From: Sphingobacterium sp. SYP-B4668
GTDB lineage: Bacteria > Bacteroidota > Bacteroidia > Sphingobacteriales > Sphingobacteriaceae
Assembly: GCF_027627455.1 (NCBI RefSeq)
Contig: NZ_CP115483.1
Coordinates: forward strand, 1,922,001-1,986,000
Reading direction: 5' to 3'
Length of the DNA: 64,000 bases
Below the pieces are notes generated by a model. The model saw only the letters and a program-made list of their open reading frames with translations. It was not told the origin of the DNA and ran no database searches. The position numbers and the translations under genes are program-made. Shown piece after piece: positions 44,896-54,086 of this stretch; within the stretch, counting starts at the first letter, position 1, and every line of letters starts with the position of its first letter.

Positions 44896-47800
44896 ATGAA
44901 GATCATTCATTTTTTGTGCATACTGCCCTTGTGCTTATGGCTCTCGGTTTCGTTTGCACAGCAAACACAAGAAGAATTAACCATTGCTGGTTCCGTAGTA
45001 AGCGATAAGGGGGAGCCGATAGCCAATGTCTCCATTTATATTAAGGACAAACCTACTGGTGCTACATCAACAGGCAATAAAGGAGAGTTTAGTATCAAAG
45101 CCGTGTATGGTGATAGGTTGATATTTACCTATGTGGGATACGAGTCTGTCGAACATCTCGCAGTGCAGCCTACCACAGATTTGAGAATCGAACTAGCGGA
45201 TAAGACTTCGGAACTCGACGAGGTTGTCGTTGTCGGTCTGGGTGCTCAACAACGGAAAATCAGTTCCGTGGGAGCCATCACCACTGTTGATGTCAAGCAA
45301 TTGCAGAGTCCAGCGCCATCGATCGCCAATTTACTTGGAGGGCGTGCCGCGGGGGTAATCTCGATGCAGAGCTCAGGTGAGCCGGGTGCAAATATAGCCG
45401 ACTTCTGGATTCGAGGCATAGGTACATTCGGGGCCAATGCGAAAGCACTTGTGCTCATTGATGGTCTAGAAGGCGATTTAAATACTATTGACCCCGCGGA
45501 TGTCGAGAGCTTCTCTATTCTGAAGGATGCTTCTGCTACAGCTGTATACGGTGTTAGAGGAGCAAATGGGGTTGTATTAGTGACAACGAAAAGAGGTACG
45601 GTAGATCGCATTCAGATTACTGGTCGCGTCAATTCAACACTTTCTAGACTTAATCGATTGCCGGAGTATCTGCGGGCATATGACTATGCGCTGTTGGCCA
45701 ATGAAGCTACTGCAGTACGTGGGGCCGAACCTCTGTTTAACGAAACGGAACTCGGTATCATAAAACATAATTTGGATCCAGATATGTATCCGGATATTAG
45801 CTGGCAGGATGAAATCCTTGGAAAAAACTTTTGGCGCCAGAGTTATTATGCTTCTGGGCGTGGTGGATCCGAAGTTGCACGTTACTTTTTAAGCTTGGGA
45901 GCTAATACAGAAACCGCTGCCTACAAAGTAGATAAAAATAGTATCTACGCTTCAAATGTGGGGTATAATACCTATAATTATCGCGTCAACTTGGATATAA
46001 ACTTGACTAAAACCACTAAAGTGTTTTTAGGCTCAGATGGCTTTTTATCTCAATTAAGTCAGCCGGGAGTTGCTGATACAGACTACATCTGGAAGACACA
46101 ATCTACGCTTACACCTGTTTCCATTCCTATTCAATATTCTAATGGACTGCTACCAGGAGTGGGAAGTGGAGAACGCTCATCTCCCTACGTGATGATCAAC
46201 CGTACAGGTAAATCAACGGACGATTTGTATAAAGGGAAAGTTACCCTAGCTATCGATCAGGACTTAAAAAGTTTGTTGGAAGGCCTGAAGATTCGCGCAC
46301 AAGGTGCTTATGATATTCATAATTATTTCAATGAGAAAAGAACCATACAACCAGCATTATTTGAAGCGACTGGACGTAATTTGGATGGTTCCCTCATCAT
46401 GACCCAAAAGGTACAAGAAAGACCTGCTTCCTATACCAAAGAGCTAAGACAATATCGCAAGTATCATTTTGAATCCACGCTTAATTACGACAGGAGGTTT
46501 GGCGAGGATCACCGTACTTCGGCATTGGTATACTATTATTTAAGTGATTCAAAGGATACCAAAGACGCGAAGAATAACTTGACTGCGATACCTGTTCGTT
46601 ATCAAGGGGTCTCCAGTAGGTTTACTTATGGTTACAAAGATACCTATCTATTGGATGCCAACTTTGGATACACCGGTTCTGAAAACTTTGAACCAGGTCG
46701 TCAGTATGGTTTCTTTCCTTCAATTGCGGTAGGTTGGGTGCCGACAGGATATAAATTTGTCCAGGAAAAAGCGCCTTGGCTCGACTACTTTAAAATAAGA
46801 GCATCGTATGGTACCGTAGGTAATGATCGAATCACCGACGACATCCGATTCCCATACCTGACCAAAGCTGATATTTATAATAATACTGCAAATAATAATG
46901 TATGGGGTATTGGAGGCATCGAAACGATTACCGAAACGCGAATCGGAGCCGATAATTTGGCATGGGAGAGGGCTATTAAGTCCAATATAGGTATTGAAGG
47001 GAAGCTCCTGAATGGTAAAATTGATTTCGTAGTTGACTTTTTCCAAGATCAACGTAATGGTATCTTCCAACAACGGGTGCAGGTGCCTGATTATGTGGGG
47101 GTAATCTCTAACCCATACGCCAATGTGGGCCGTATGAAAAGTTCGGGTGCAGATGGTAGCATTACATATACCTCCAAGATCAATAACGATATGACGCTGA
47201 CCTTGCGTGGTAATTTTACCTATTCCAAAAATGTGGTGCAGAATTGGGAGCAAGCTTATTTGGAATATTCTTATCTGGAATTCAATGGTTATCCACATAA
47301 TTCTATCCGTGGCTACCAATCCTTGGGTTTATTCAAAGATGAGGATGATATCAAGTATAGTCCTACACAGAGCTTTGGGCCTGTATTGCCCGGGGATATC
47401 AAATATAAAGATGTCAATGGAGATGGTGTAATCAATACGTTGGATAAGGTGCCGCTGACACACAGTAATTATCCCCTAACAATGTATGGCATAGGAGGGG
47501 AGTTTCGCTATAAAAACTTGTCGTTGGGAGTTCTTTTCAAAGGGACAGGTAAAACTTCTTTCTTCTACGTAGGGCAACCGATGAATTATAAGGGCGTTAC
47601 AGAAAATACAGGCATGGGGTATATGCCTTTCTTTGGTGGAACAGATGGTAACTTGATTTCCTTGGCCAAAGATCCTGCCAATCGTTGGATACCACGAGAA
47701 TACGCATTGGAACATGGCATAGACCTTTCTTTGGCTGAAAATCCAAATGCGCGTTTTCCTCGCTTGCAATATGGCAATAACAGCAATAATAGTCAGCTGT

Positions 47801-48039
47801 CAACCTTCTGGCAGGGTGATGCTCGCTACATACGCTTACAGGAAGTCACGCTGAATTATCATGTAAGTCCTAATTTCCTAAAACGAGTAGGGGTGACTTC
47901 AATGGACCTTCAGTTCGTCGGGAATAATCTCTATATCTGGGATAATGTTAAAATATTTGATCCGGAGCAGGCGGCGTGGGGCGGACGTAAGTATCCGATA
48001 CCAACCACCTATTCCTTACAGGCATATATCAATTTTTAG
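44896..48039 (+). CDS. SusC-type TonB-linked outer-membrane transporter
   Basis: 1047 residues. A signal peptide ends at SFAQQ (about 22). A CarboxypepD_reg-like domain (about 28-105) includes SGSVVS-like GSVVSDKGEPIANVSIYIKD and FTYVGYESVE. The TonB box region is LDEVVVVGLGAQQ (about 107-119). The plug has LLGGRAAGVISMQSSGEPG, LVLIDGLEGDLNTIDPADVE and YGVRGANGVVLVTTKRG. The barrel ends SLQAYINF with a C-terminal phenylalanine. With SusD it forms the pedal-bin importer for large nutrients. The ligand is unknown. Confidence 0.95.
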   Translation: MKIIHFLCILPLCLWLSVSFAQQTQEELTIAGSVVSDKGEPIANVSIYIKDKPTGATSTGNKGEFSIKAVYGDRLIFTYVGYESVEHLAVQPTTDLRIELADKTSELDEVVVVGLGAQQRKISSVGAITTVDVKQLQSPAPSIANLLGGRAAGVISMQSSGEPGANIADFWIRGIGTFGANAKALVLIDGLEGDLNTIDPADVESFSILKDASATAVYGVRGANGVVLVTTKRGTVDRIQITGRVNSTLSRLNRLPEYLRAYDYALLANEATAVRGAEPLFNETELGIIKHNLDPDMYPDISWQDEILGKNFWRQSYYASGRGGSEVARYFLSLGANTETAAYKVDKNSIYASNVGYNTYNYRVNLDINLTKTTKVFLGSDGFLSQLSQPGVADTDYIWKTQSTLTPVSIPIQYSNGLLPGVGSGERSSPYVMINRTGKSTDDLYKGKVTLAIDQDLKSLLEGLKIRAQGAYDIHNYFNEKRTIQPALFEATGRNLDGSLIMTQKVQERPASYTKELRQYRKYHFESTLNYDRRFGEDHRTSALVYYYLSDSKDTKDAKNNLTAIPVRYQGVSSRFTYGYKDTYLLDANFGYTGSENFEPGRQYGFFPSIAVGWVPTGYKFVQEKAPWLDYFKIRASYGTVGNDRITDDIRFPYLTKADIYNNTANNNVWGIGGIETITETRIGADNLAWERAIKSNIGIEGKLLNGKIDFVVDFFQDQRNGIFQQRVQVPDYVGVISNPYANVGRMKSSGADGSITYTSKINNDMTLTLRGNFTYSKNVVQNWEQAYLEYSYLEFNGYPHNSIRGYQSLGLFKDEDDIKYSPTQSFGPVLPGDIKYKDVNGDGVINTLDKVPLTHSNYPLTMYGIGGEFRYKNLSLGVLFKGTGKTSFFYVGQPMNYKGVTENTGMGYMPFFGGTDGNLISLAKDPANRWIPREYALEHGIDLSLAENPNARFPRLQYGNNSNNSQLSTFWQGDARYIRLQEVTLNYHVSPNFLKRVGVTSMDLQFVGNNLYIWDNVKIFDPEQAAWGGRKYPIPTTYSLQAYINF

Positions 48040-48062
48040 TATTACAGACATAAATTAAAGAC

Positions 48063-50120
48063 ATGAAAACGTCAATAATCATAAAAAAAATAACAAAAGC
48101 GGCTTTAGCCGTACAGCTGTTGTTTATGGCAACTTCCTGTGATGATTATCTCAATATCGACACTTACTTTGACGATGAGTTTAATATCGATTCGGCCTAT
48201 GCCAATACCCGCTATATGGAGGCCTATATGTGGGGTGCAGCAGCGTTGTTTCCAGATGAATCCAGTACGGTACGGAGTAATTATACTCCCGGCCCTATGG
48301 CGACAGATGAAGGTATTAATGGTCTTACCGGCACCGGAACAGCTAATATCTATTATGGGATGGATTTCGTAACTGGAAATATTACACCAGATTATTATGG
48401 ATCGGGCGGCACTCTGAATCAATGGGGCAAGAACTACAAAATAATTCGTAAGTGTAATAATATTCTGAAGAATATAGACGTGCCTAGGGATATGACCTAT
48501 TCGGATCGGAATCGTATTGAGGGGTACACCCGTTTCATACGGGCCTATGCGTATTACAATCTAATCCTCGATTTTGGCCCACCGATTTTATTAGGCGATG
48601 AGGTCATCAATACCAATGAGACGATTGAATATTATGATCGTCCAAGAGCTACTTATGATGAAGCGATGAACTACATCTGTGATGAATTTGAGAAGGCTGC
48701 TATACAGCTTCCTGTCGATGTGGGTTTGTTGGATTTTGGAAAGCCCACCAAGGGGGCAGCATTGGCCTTGATCGCGCGCCTACGTCTGATACATGCTAGT
48801 CCGTTGTTTAATGGCGGGGCTGCAGCTGCCGCCTATTACGGTAACTGGATCCGTAAATCCGATGGTGCACACTATGTATCGCAGCAATATGACGAAAGCC
48901 GTTGGGCTGTAGCAGCAGCGGCGGCCAAACGCGTAATGGATATGGGGAAATATAGACTTTATACTGTGCCTGCCGATGAAAGGACGCCTGTATTGCCGGC
49001 TGGAGTAACTACCGACCCGAACTTTTATGGAGCTTATCCGAATGGGGCTTTGGGTATTGATGCGCTTAAGTCGTATTCAGATGTATTTACTGGAGAGTCG
49101 GTAGCGGCCATTAATCCGGAATATATCTGGGGTAGAAATACAGACTACCTAAAAACAAATATTAGCCAAGGGTCCATGCCGCCTACTTTAGGTGGCTGGG
49201 GGCGATTCTCTGTGACACAAAAAGTGGTGGACGCCTATTTGATGGAGGATGGCCGCACAAAAGAAGAGGCTCGTGGTCAGACCTATTTTGAAGTAGTCGC
49301 TGACCTTCCGACTGGCGGAACTTTTGATGATCTCTTTACCACCCAAGCAAAGAATTTCTCCGGTTATCCGCTTAATGCTGGCATATTTAAAATGTATGCC
49401 AATCGCGAGATGCGGTTTTACGCATCCATTGGGTTTAATGGTGCTGTATGGCAGGCCTTATCGAGTACGACATTGAACAACCATACGGCTAAATATTTTT
49501 ATCAGGAGCCTGATGGTCGTGGGGGCGTATCGGCATCATCACCCAACTACCCATTGACAGGATATGTGATAAAGAAATGGAACAATTCCTACGATGCATT
49601 TACTGGTACAGGTGCTCGACACTTGCCTAAGGCTTATCCTATAATCCGCTATGCGGAGATATTACTTTCTTATGCAGAGGCATTAAATAATCTAACAGGT
49701 AGTCATACGGTAAAGCTAGGGGAGCAAACATACACGCTTGGTCGTGATGAGAATGAGATTAAATCCTCCTTTAACCTGGTACGTTACCGTGCGGGGCTAC
49801 CTGGTCTTTCGTCGATGCAGCTAGCAAGTAAAGCTGAAGTGCAAAAGCAGGTAGAACGTGAGCGTATGGTGGAATTCTTATGGGAAAATAGACGTTTTTA
49901 TGATGTGCGTCGTTGGGGGATTTATGAAGAAACTGAGCGCGAGCCTATCCGCGGGATGAATCCAGACGGAGCAGACAGGGAATCTTTTTACAGACGTGTC
50001 AGTCCTGGTACTTCTTCTTTCTTAACACGTCAGGTGGACAAGAAGTTGATTTGGGTGCCTATACCACGCGCGGAGATGAGAAGGTTGCCTTCTTTGGATC
50101 AGAATCCAGGCTATAATTAG
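48063..50120 (+). CDS. SusD/RagB-family nutrient-binding lipoprotein
   Basis: 685 residues with a lipoprotein signal ending ATSCDDYL (acyl-cysteine about 22). The TPR-like helices of SusD are visible (IRKCNNILKNIDVPR, YTRFIRAYAYYNLILDFG, GAALALIARLRLIHASPL), as is the C-terminal RYAEILLSYAEALNNL, followed by EVQKQVERERMVEFLWENRRFYDVRRWG, the SusD family signature. It forms the lid over SusC. It is encoded directly after susC, and 685 residues is above the usual 500-600 for the family. Confidence 0.94.
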   Translation: MKTSIIIKKITKAALAVQLLFMATSCDDYLNIDTYFDDEFNIDSAYANTRYMEAYMWGAAALFPDESSTVRSNYTPGPMATDEGINGLTGTGTANIYYGMDFVTGNITPDYYGSGGTLNQWGKNYKIIRKCNNILKNIDVPRDMTYSDRNRIEGYTRFIRAYAYYNLILDFGPPILLGDEVINTNETIEYYDRPRATYDEAMNYICDEFEKAAIQLPVDVGLLDFGKPTKGAALALIARLRLIHASPLFNGGAAAAAYYGNWIRKSDGAHYVSQQYDESRWAVAAAAAKRVMDMGKYRLYTVPADERTPVLPAGVTTDPNFYGAYPNGALGIDALKSYSDVFTGESVAAINPEYIWGRNTDYLKTNISQGSMPPTLGGWGRFSVTQKVVDAYLMEDGRTKEEARGQTYFEVVADLPTGGTFDDLFTTQAKNFSGYPLNAGIFKMYANREMRFYASIGFNGAVWQALSSTTLNNHTAKYFYQEPDGRGGVSASSPNYPLTGYVIKKWNNSYDAFTGTGARHLPKAYPIIRYAEILLSYAEALNNLTGSHTVKLGEQTYTLGRDENEIKSSFNLVRYRAGLPGLSSMQLASKAEVQKQVERERMVEFLWENRRFYDVRRWGIYEETEREPIRGMNPDGADRESFYRRVSPGTSSFLTRQVDKKLIWVPIPRAEMRRLPSLDQNPGYN

Positions 50121-50152
50121 GATTAAGCATTTTAGAATTAAATATAAAATGA

Positions 50153-50205
50153 AATATCCAGATAGTACAGACTGCACTAGCACGAACGGTTACAGTCTGG
50201 ATATT
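50153..50205 (+). promoter_or_regulatory. Alternative-pairing hairpin after susD
   Basis: TCTGGATATT (50196-50205) pairs with AATATCCAGA (50153-50162), while the overlapping CAGTCTG (50193-50199) can instead pair with CAGACTG upstream. There is no T run. A partial attenuator or mRNA-processing site is possible. Confidence 0.4.
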
Positions 50206-50238
50206 CCATTTGACAGATGAAAATCAAATTAAATATAA

Positions 50239-51132
50239 ATGAAACGAAGATATATTGCAGCACTTGCACTTTCGGCTCTTTTCGCTTCCTGCAAAGACAA
50301 TGACATATTCGAAAAAGAAATGTACAAAAATGAGGTAGCATTGATCAGTAGCGATTATCATAATACCTTTAAAGAAGTCGTCCAATTGACCGGTGAGGAA
50401 GTTCTCGGTTATGTCGCAGCTTCTTCGGGAGGGACCCATGCACCCAGCACTGATTTGGTAATCGGGCTGGAGGAAGATTTAGCGCCCTTGGCAAAATACA
50501 ACTTTGCTGTATATGATAATGCGGAGGATTTATATGCGAAGATGCTACCAGCAGAAAAGTACCAGATTATGGATGATAAAATTGTGATCAAAGCGGGCGA
50601 ACTAACGGGACGTACCATGATCAAATTGCGTCCTGATGGGTTATCACCAGACTCGACCTATTTTATCGGAATAAAGGCGACCAATGCATCCGGTGTGGAG
50701 ATCAATCCAAAGAAAAATACGATGTTGTATCAGGTTATTATCCAAAATGAGTATGCATCACAGGCTACAAATTCGATGTATTCCATGGTTGGGTTTGCAA
50801 ATGGTTTGTCCACAGCAGCAAACAAGCAGTTGTTTCCACTTACTAGTAATAGCGTGCGGATGATAGCCGGAAACGAGACGTTTGTTTCCAAAGTCCCAAA
50901 CATAGCTAAAAACTGTATCACACTTGAGATGGATGAATTTAATAATGTGACCATCAAACCGTATAAGGATATACAGGTCGTGCAATTGGATAATGACCCG
51001 ATGTACCCAAATAAATTTAAGGTTGAAGAGGCTTTCGGTATGCGCACGAATGTCTTCCTATTGTCGTATCAGTATACGATTGGTAACGAGACGAAGATTA
51101 TGAAGGAACGCGTGGAGATGCAGGTTAAATAA
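50239..51132 (+). CDS. DUF1735/BT_3987- and BT_3044-like lipoprotein
   Basis: 297 residues with lipobox LFASC (acyl-cysteine about 18). The first half, with VALISSDYHNTFKEVVQLTG and KYNFAVYDNAEDLYAKMLPAEKYQIMDDKIVIKAGE, resembles the DUF1735 Ig-like domain; the second half (MYSMVGFANGLSTAANKQL to MKERVEMQVK) resembles the BT_3044 C-terminal domain. Such lipoproteins lie after SusD in many Sus-type loci and are thought to be surface glycan-binding proteins. Family assignment is by motif and position only. Confidence 0.75.
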   Translation: MKRRYIAALALSALFASCKDNDIFEKEMYKNEVALISSDYHNTFKEVVQLTGEEVLGYVAASSGGTHAPSTDLVIGLEEDLAPLAKYNFAVYDNAEDLYAKMLPAEKYQIMDDKIVIKAGELTGRTMIKLRPDGLSPDSTYFIGIKATNASGVEINPKKNTMLYQVIIQNEYASQATNSMYSMVGFANGLSTAANKQLFPLTSNSVRMIAGNETFVSKVPNIAKNCITLEMDEFNNVTIKPYKDIQVVQLDNDPMYPNKFKVEEAFGMRTNVFLLSYQYTIGNETKIMKERVEMQVK

Positions 51133-51135
51133 TAT

Positions 51136-52419
51136 ATGGAATCCATGAAAGCTACTAATTATCACAAATTGAAGGTTGTACCCAAAACAATATTAGCCTT
51201 TTTCCTGAGCTTGGGCGTGTTGTTTTCGTCTTGTAAAGATGAAAATGAGATGAGCGACTTCTTTACCCTTAAAGATAACCCATCAAAAATGGAGGTCACT
51301 GCAAGTGGTTCCTCTGAGACGTATACCGTACAGGCGAGTGGTTCTTGGAAAGTGGAACCTTTGCGTCAGGAGCATTGGGTCAAGATTGATCCAATGGAAG
51401 GTAATGGAGAGGGGACTTTTACTATTACGGTAAGCAAAAATACGGATGAAGAAGCCCGAGCTTTGACGCTGTTTTTTACGGTAAACGGACATTTGCAAAA
51501 TAAGGTATTGAAAGTGGAGCAGGCTGCAGCTACGGACGGTGAACAGCTGGAAGACCCGCATCTAAGAATAGATGGTATTTCTGACAGGTTGGACGTCTTG
51601 GAAGCTGGTCACACAGGGAAGTACATTTTGCGTGCTACCGGTAAATGGAAGTTAGATGTAGAGGAAACGTCTGATTGGTTGACTATCGCCCCAATGGAAG
51701 GCACTGGTGATACGCCTATAACACTAGCAGTTGCCAAGAATATAGATGTCGAAAGAACGGCTAATTTATTGTTCTTCCTAAATGAGGTGCAACAATCTAA
51801 TTCCATTGCTGTCTATCAAAAAGGTGTGAAGTTGCAAGTAGAGGGTGATGTTGTATTGAGAGAGGACTTTAGTTGGCTAACTTATGGGAATGAAGTTTTT
51901 AACGTCACTACCGGTGAGACGAGGATAGGTTCCTGGAATGCGGCAGAATTAGCCAAGGGATGGACAAGCACTATAAATACGACTGAGGGAGGAGGTAGTT
52001 ATGCCTCCATTTATGCACGACCAGGTTTTATAAAATTGGGTCGGACGAATTACGGAGGTGATCTCGTCTCGCCTAAACTATCTAACGTGCAGCGTACCAA
52101 GAATCTAGTGGTTACCTTTAAAGCTGTCCGATATGCAGTCAGTGACCATAATGTCCTCACTGTTGGGGTGAAAGGGCCCGGCACAGTTAGTGTAAGTCAA
52201 TTTGACGTCAATAACGTAGCTGCTGTTAATTCTAATTTGGAATCATGCAGGGCGGCATGGCAAGCGCCTGCCGCAACGTATTCCTTCGTCATCACGGGTG
52301 CTACAGCTGAGACCCAATTTTGGTTTTTAGGGGGTGCTTTTGACCAGCGTTCAGGTAACTGGCCGGCTACCGTTAACCGCATTTTTATCGATGATGTTGT
52401 CGTTACCGTAACAAAATAA
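51136..52419 (+). CDS. Lipoprotein with two BACON domains
   Basis: 427 residues. The lipoprotein signal ends LFSSC (acyl-cysteine about 33); Met4 could be the real start. BACON domains are at about 45-132 (VTASGSSETYTVQASGSWKVEP) and 142-225 (LRATGKWKLDVEETSDWLTIAPMEG). A C-terminal beta-sandwich-like region (about 235-427) may also bind ligand. BACON domains are a mark of Bacteroidota surface glycan-binding proteins. It follows the previous gene after 3 bp and closes the operon. Confidence 0.87.
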   Translation: MESMKATNYHKLKVVPKTILAFFLSLGVLFSSCKDENEMSDFFTLKDNPSKMEVTASGSSETYTVQASGSWKVEPLRQEHWVKIDPMEGNGEGTFTITVSKNTDEEARALTLFFTVNGHLQNKVLKVEQAAATDGEQLEDPHLRIDGISDRLDVLEAGHTGKYILRATGKWKLDVEETSDWLTIAPMEGTGDTPITLAVAKNIDVERTANLLFFLNEVQQSNSIAVYQKGVKLQVEGDVVLREDFSWLTYGNEVFNVTTGETRIGSWNAAELAKGWTSTINTTEGGGSYASIYARPGFIKLGRTNYGGDLVSPKLSNVQRTKNLVVTFKAVRYAVSDHNVLTVGVKGPGTVSVSQFDVNNVAAVNSNLESCRAAWQAPAATYSFVITGATAETQFWFLGGAFDQRSGNWPATVNRIFIDDVVVTVTK

Positions 52420-52622
52420 TAGGGTTAGCCCATGTATGCTATTTTTTCAACTTGCAACATGGGCTCGCCCTCAAGCATTGGGGTACCAGATGAAATAACT
52501 AGCTAAAGTTTCAGGGGGACTGTCATTACCATTGTCACTGTCTTTTGTAGAATCTGATAAACGTGTTAGACTAACATCGATATCTATTAAAAAACGAGGC
52601 ACATATATTGTGGAGACTTGGT

Positions 52623-53105
52623 ATGATATATTGCCGTTTGTTTTTGCTTTTTATTGGATTGCAGTTTTCGTTTGATGGCTTTTCGCAGGTGTTTAGTGTG
52701 GGAGCCAAACAGGACAAACGGACGATGTTTCAAGCAGCTCTTAATTTTCCTATTGTTTTTGATAACAATAAGAATTATGATTTTACGATAGGGGTGGATT
52801 ATACCAGTAAAAATCATACTCAACCTTCTGGTTTGTCCCCACAGCTTGGATTTGTACGTTATATTGTCGATAGTAAATACAAAGAGTTCTTAGTTTCGGC
52901 GAATGTACAGACAGGGTATTTGTTCGATTTTAATAGGGGTATGGGGAACCAATTTCGTGTGAGCCCACACCTGTACATAGAATATCAAAGTTTTTTAAAT
53001 TGTAAGATTGGCTATGATTATGCGATGCCGTTGCAAAAGGGCTATCCCTTTGTTTCCATCGGAATTGGGGGGCTCATGATGTTTCGGCATTTTAGTATTA
53101 TGTGA
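52623..53105 (+). CDS. Small secreted beta-barrel-like protein of unknown function
   Basis: 160 residues from the ATG at 52623; an earlier in-frame TTG at 52608 is less likely. It has a signal peptide ending DGFSQ (about 22), then alternating aromatic and polar residues (FVRYIVDSKYKEFLVSANVQTGYLF) and the end SIGIGGLMMFRHFSIM. This suggests a small outer-membrane barrel. No family is recognised. It lies 200 bp after the SusC/SusD operon and is not evidently part of it. Confidence 0.7.
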   Translation: MIYCRLFLLFIGLQFSFDGFSQVFSVGAKQDKRTMFQAALNFPIVFDNNKNYDFTIGVDYTSKNHTQPSGLSPQLGFVRYIVDSKYKEFLVSANVQTGYLFDFNRGMGNQFRVSPHLYIEYQSFLNCKIGYDYAMPLQKGYPFVSIGIGGLMMFRHFSIM

Positions 53106-53141
53106 GGATAGTGGGGATACAATAATGTTGATCTCTATATT

Positions 53142-53954
53142 TTATTTCTCCTTATTGACACGGTTGTAGAGTTTTACTATTTCGTCAGCGACCAGCTTTG
53201 GTTCGTCGTAAAAAACATGATGCTCAGCGTGTTCTGCTAATATATATATTCTGTTTTTCTTTTCGTCAGCGAATTTCTTTAGACTAGTAAGGAAGCGAGT
53301 CCTGTCATTTCCATCGAATGGTGTTAATCCTGAGGCTATGACTGTCATTGGTGTCTGGATAGAGGCTGATACGCTACGCATTACTTCGCTTGTATTCTCA
53401 TAATTGAGGACTAAATGATAGAATCCTAAACTTTCCTTTTTGATTTGTTCCAAACTATCTATGAATAGATTTTTAGTGTATGTGGCTCTTTGTTCATCCA
53501 TAAATGAGGGACTTACGACATCAATGAATACTGCTCCTTTCACCTTATCTGGATCGTTCGAGATAAATTTCATGGCATAGTTTCCGCCTAGAGAATGTGC
53601 AACAAAGAAATACTCATCGTTAAAATTCAATCGATGTAATGCATCCTCTAAGTTTTTAACTTCATTAGTGATGTTTATTTGTATTGTGTCTATTCCGCTT
53701 TTTCCAAATCCGGCTCTATCATAGGCGATTAGCGGCGCAGTAATCCTTTGATTGATTAGCGCCATAACCTCTTTCCAGACCGTACCGTCATTACCTGCTC
53801 CGGATTCGAAAACTATAGGCATCCCATTTCCGGGTATAATGGTGAAATTTAGCTTATGGTTACCGACATCGATAAGCTTTTCTTGTGTTTGGGAGTTGGC
53901 TTTGTTTGTTAAAAATAATAGTATAAAAATTATGAAGTTGTAGCGAAATTTCAT
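53142..53954 (-). CDS. Secreted alpha/beta-hydrolase
   Basis: 270 residues with a signal peptide (to about 21). The nucleophile motif is VAHSLGGN (Ser121), preceded by the oxyanion segment IVFESGAGNDGTVWKEVM (47-64) and IAYDRAGFGKSG (76-87). A late ILAEHAEHHVFYDEP supplies the histidine. The substrate is unknown. A -7 element TATATTTG (53987-53980) lies 26 nt upstream. Confidence 0.88.
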   Translation of the reverse strand: MKFRYNFIIFILLFLTNKANSQTQEKLIDVGNHKLNFTIIPGNGMPIVFESGAGNDGTVWKEVMALINQRITAPLIAYDRAGFGKSGIDTIQINITNEVKNLEDALHRLNFNDEYFFVAHSLGGNYAMKFISNDPDKVKGAVFIDVVSPSFMDEQRATYTKNLFIDSLEQIKKESLGFYHLVLNYENTSEVMRSVSASIQTPMTVIASGLTPFDGNDRTRFLTSLKKFADEKKNRIYILAEHAEHHVFYDEPKLVADEIVKLYNRVNKEK

Positions 53955-53979
53955 TGTGCTCTTAAAATGATTGATTTTT

Positions 53980-53987
53980 CAAATATA
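53980..53987 (-). promoter_or_regulatory. Promoter -7 element for the alpha/beta-hydrolase gene
   Basis: TATATTTG on the minus strand is a TAnnTTTG match, 26 nt before the start at 53954. Confidence 0.45.
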
Positions 53988-54037
53988 CCTAAAAGAAAAA
54001 GACAAAAAAGAAGTCACGATAGCAATTGCTAGTCGCA

Positions 54038-54079
54038 AAAAACGAGGGTATAAGCCCAATTTTGAAGACCCTCGTTTTT
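54038..54079 (-). terminator. Terminator after the double-SRPBCC gene
   Basis: AAAAACGAGGGT (54038-54049) pairs with ACCCTCGTTTTT (54068-54079), an 18-nt loop apart. The minus-strand transcript ends in a T run after it. Confidence 0.75.
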
Positions 54080-54086
54080 GACGTAA

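Noticed and set aside
46720..47319. Long open frame opposite susC (199 codons, minus strand)
   Set aside because: It lies wholly inside the susC coding sequence, has no family likeness and has low-complexity Ile/His-rich content typical of an antisense shadow.
52427..52465. AGCCCATG/CATGGGCT dyad after the BACON gene as operon terminator
   Set aside because: The stem is only 8 bp with a 23-nt loop and no T run, too weak to call.
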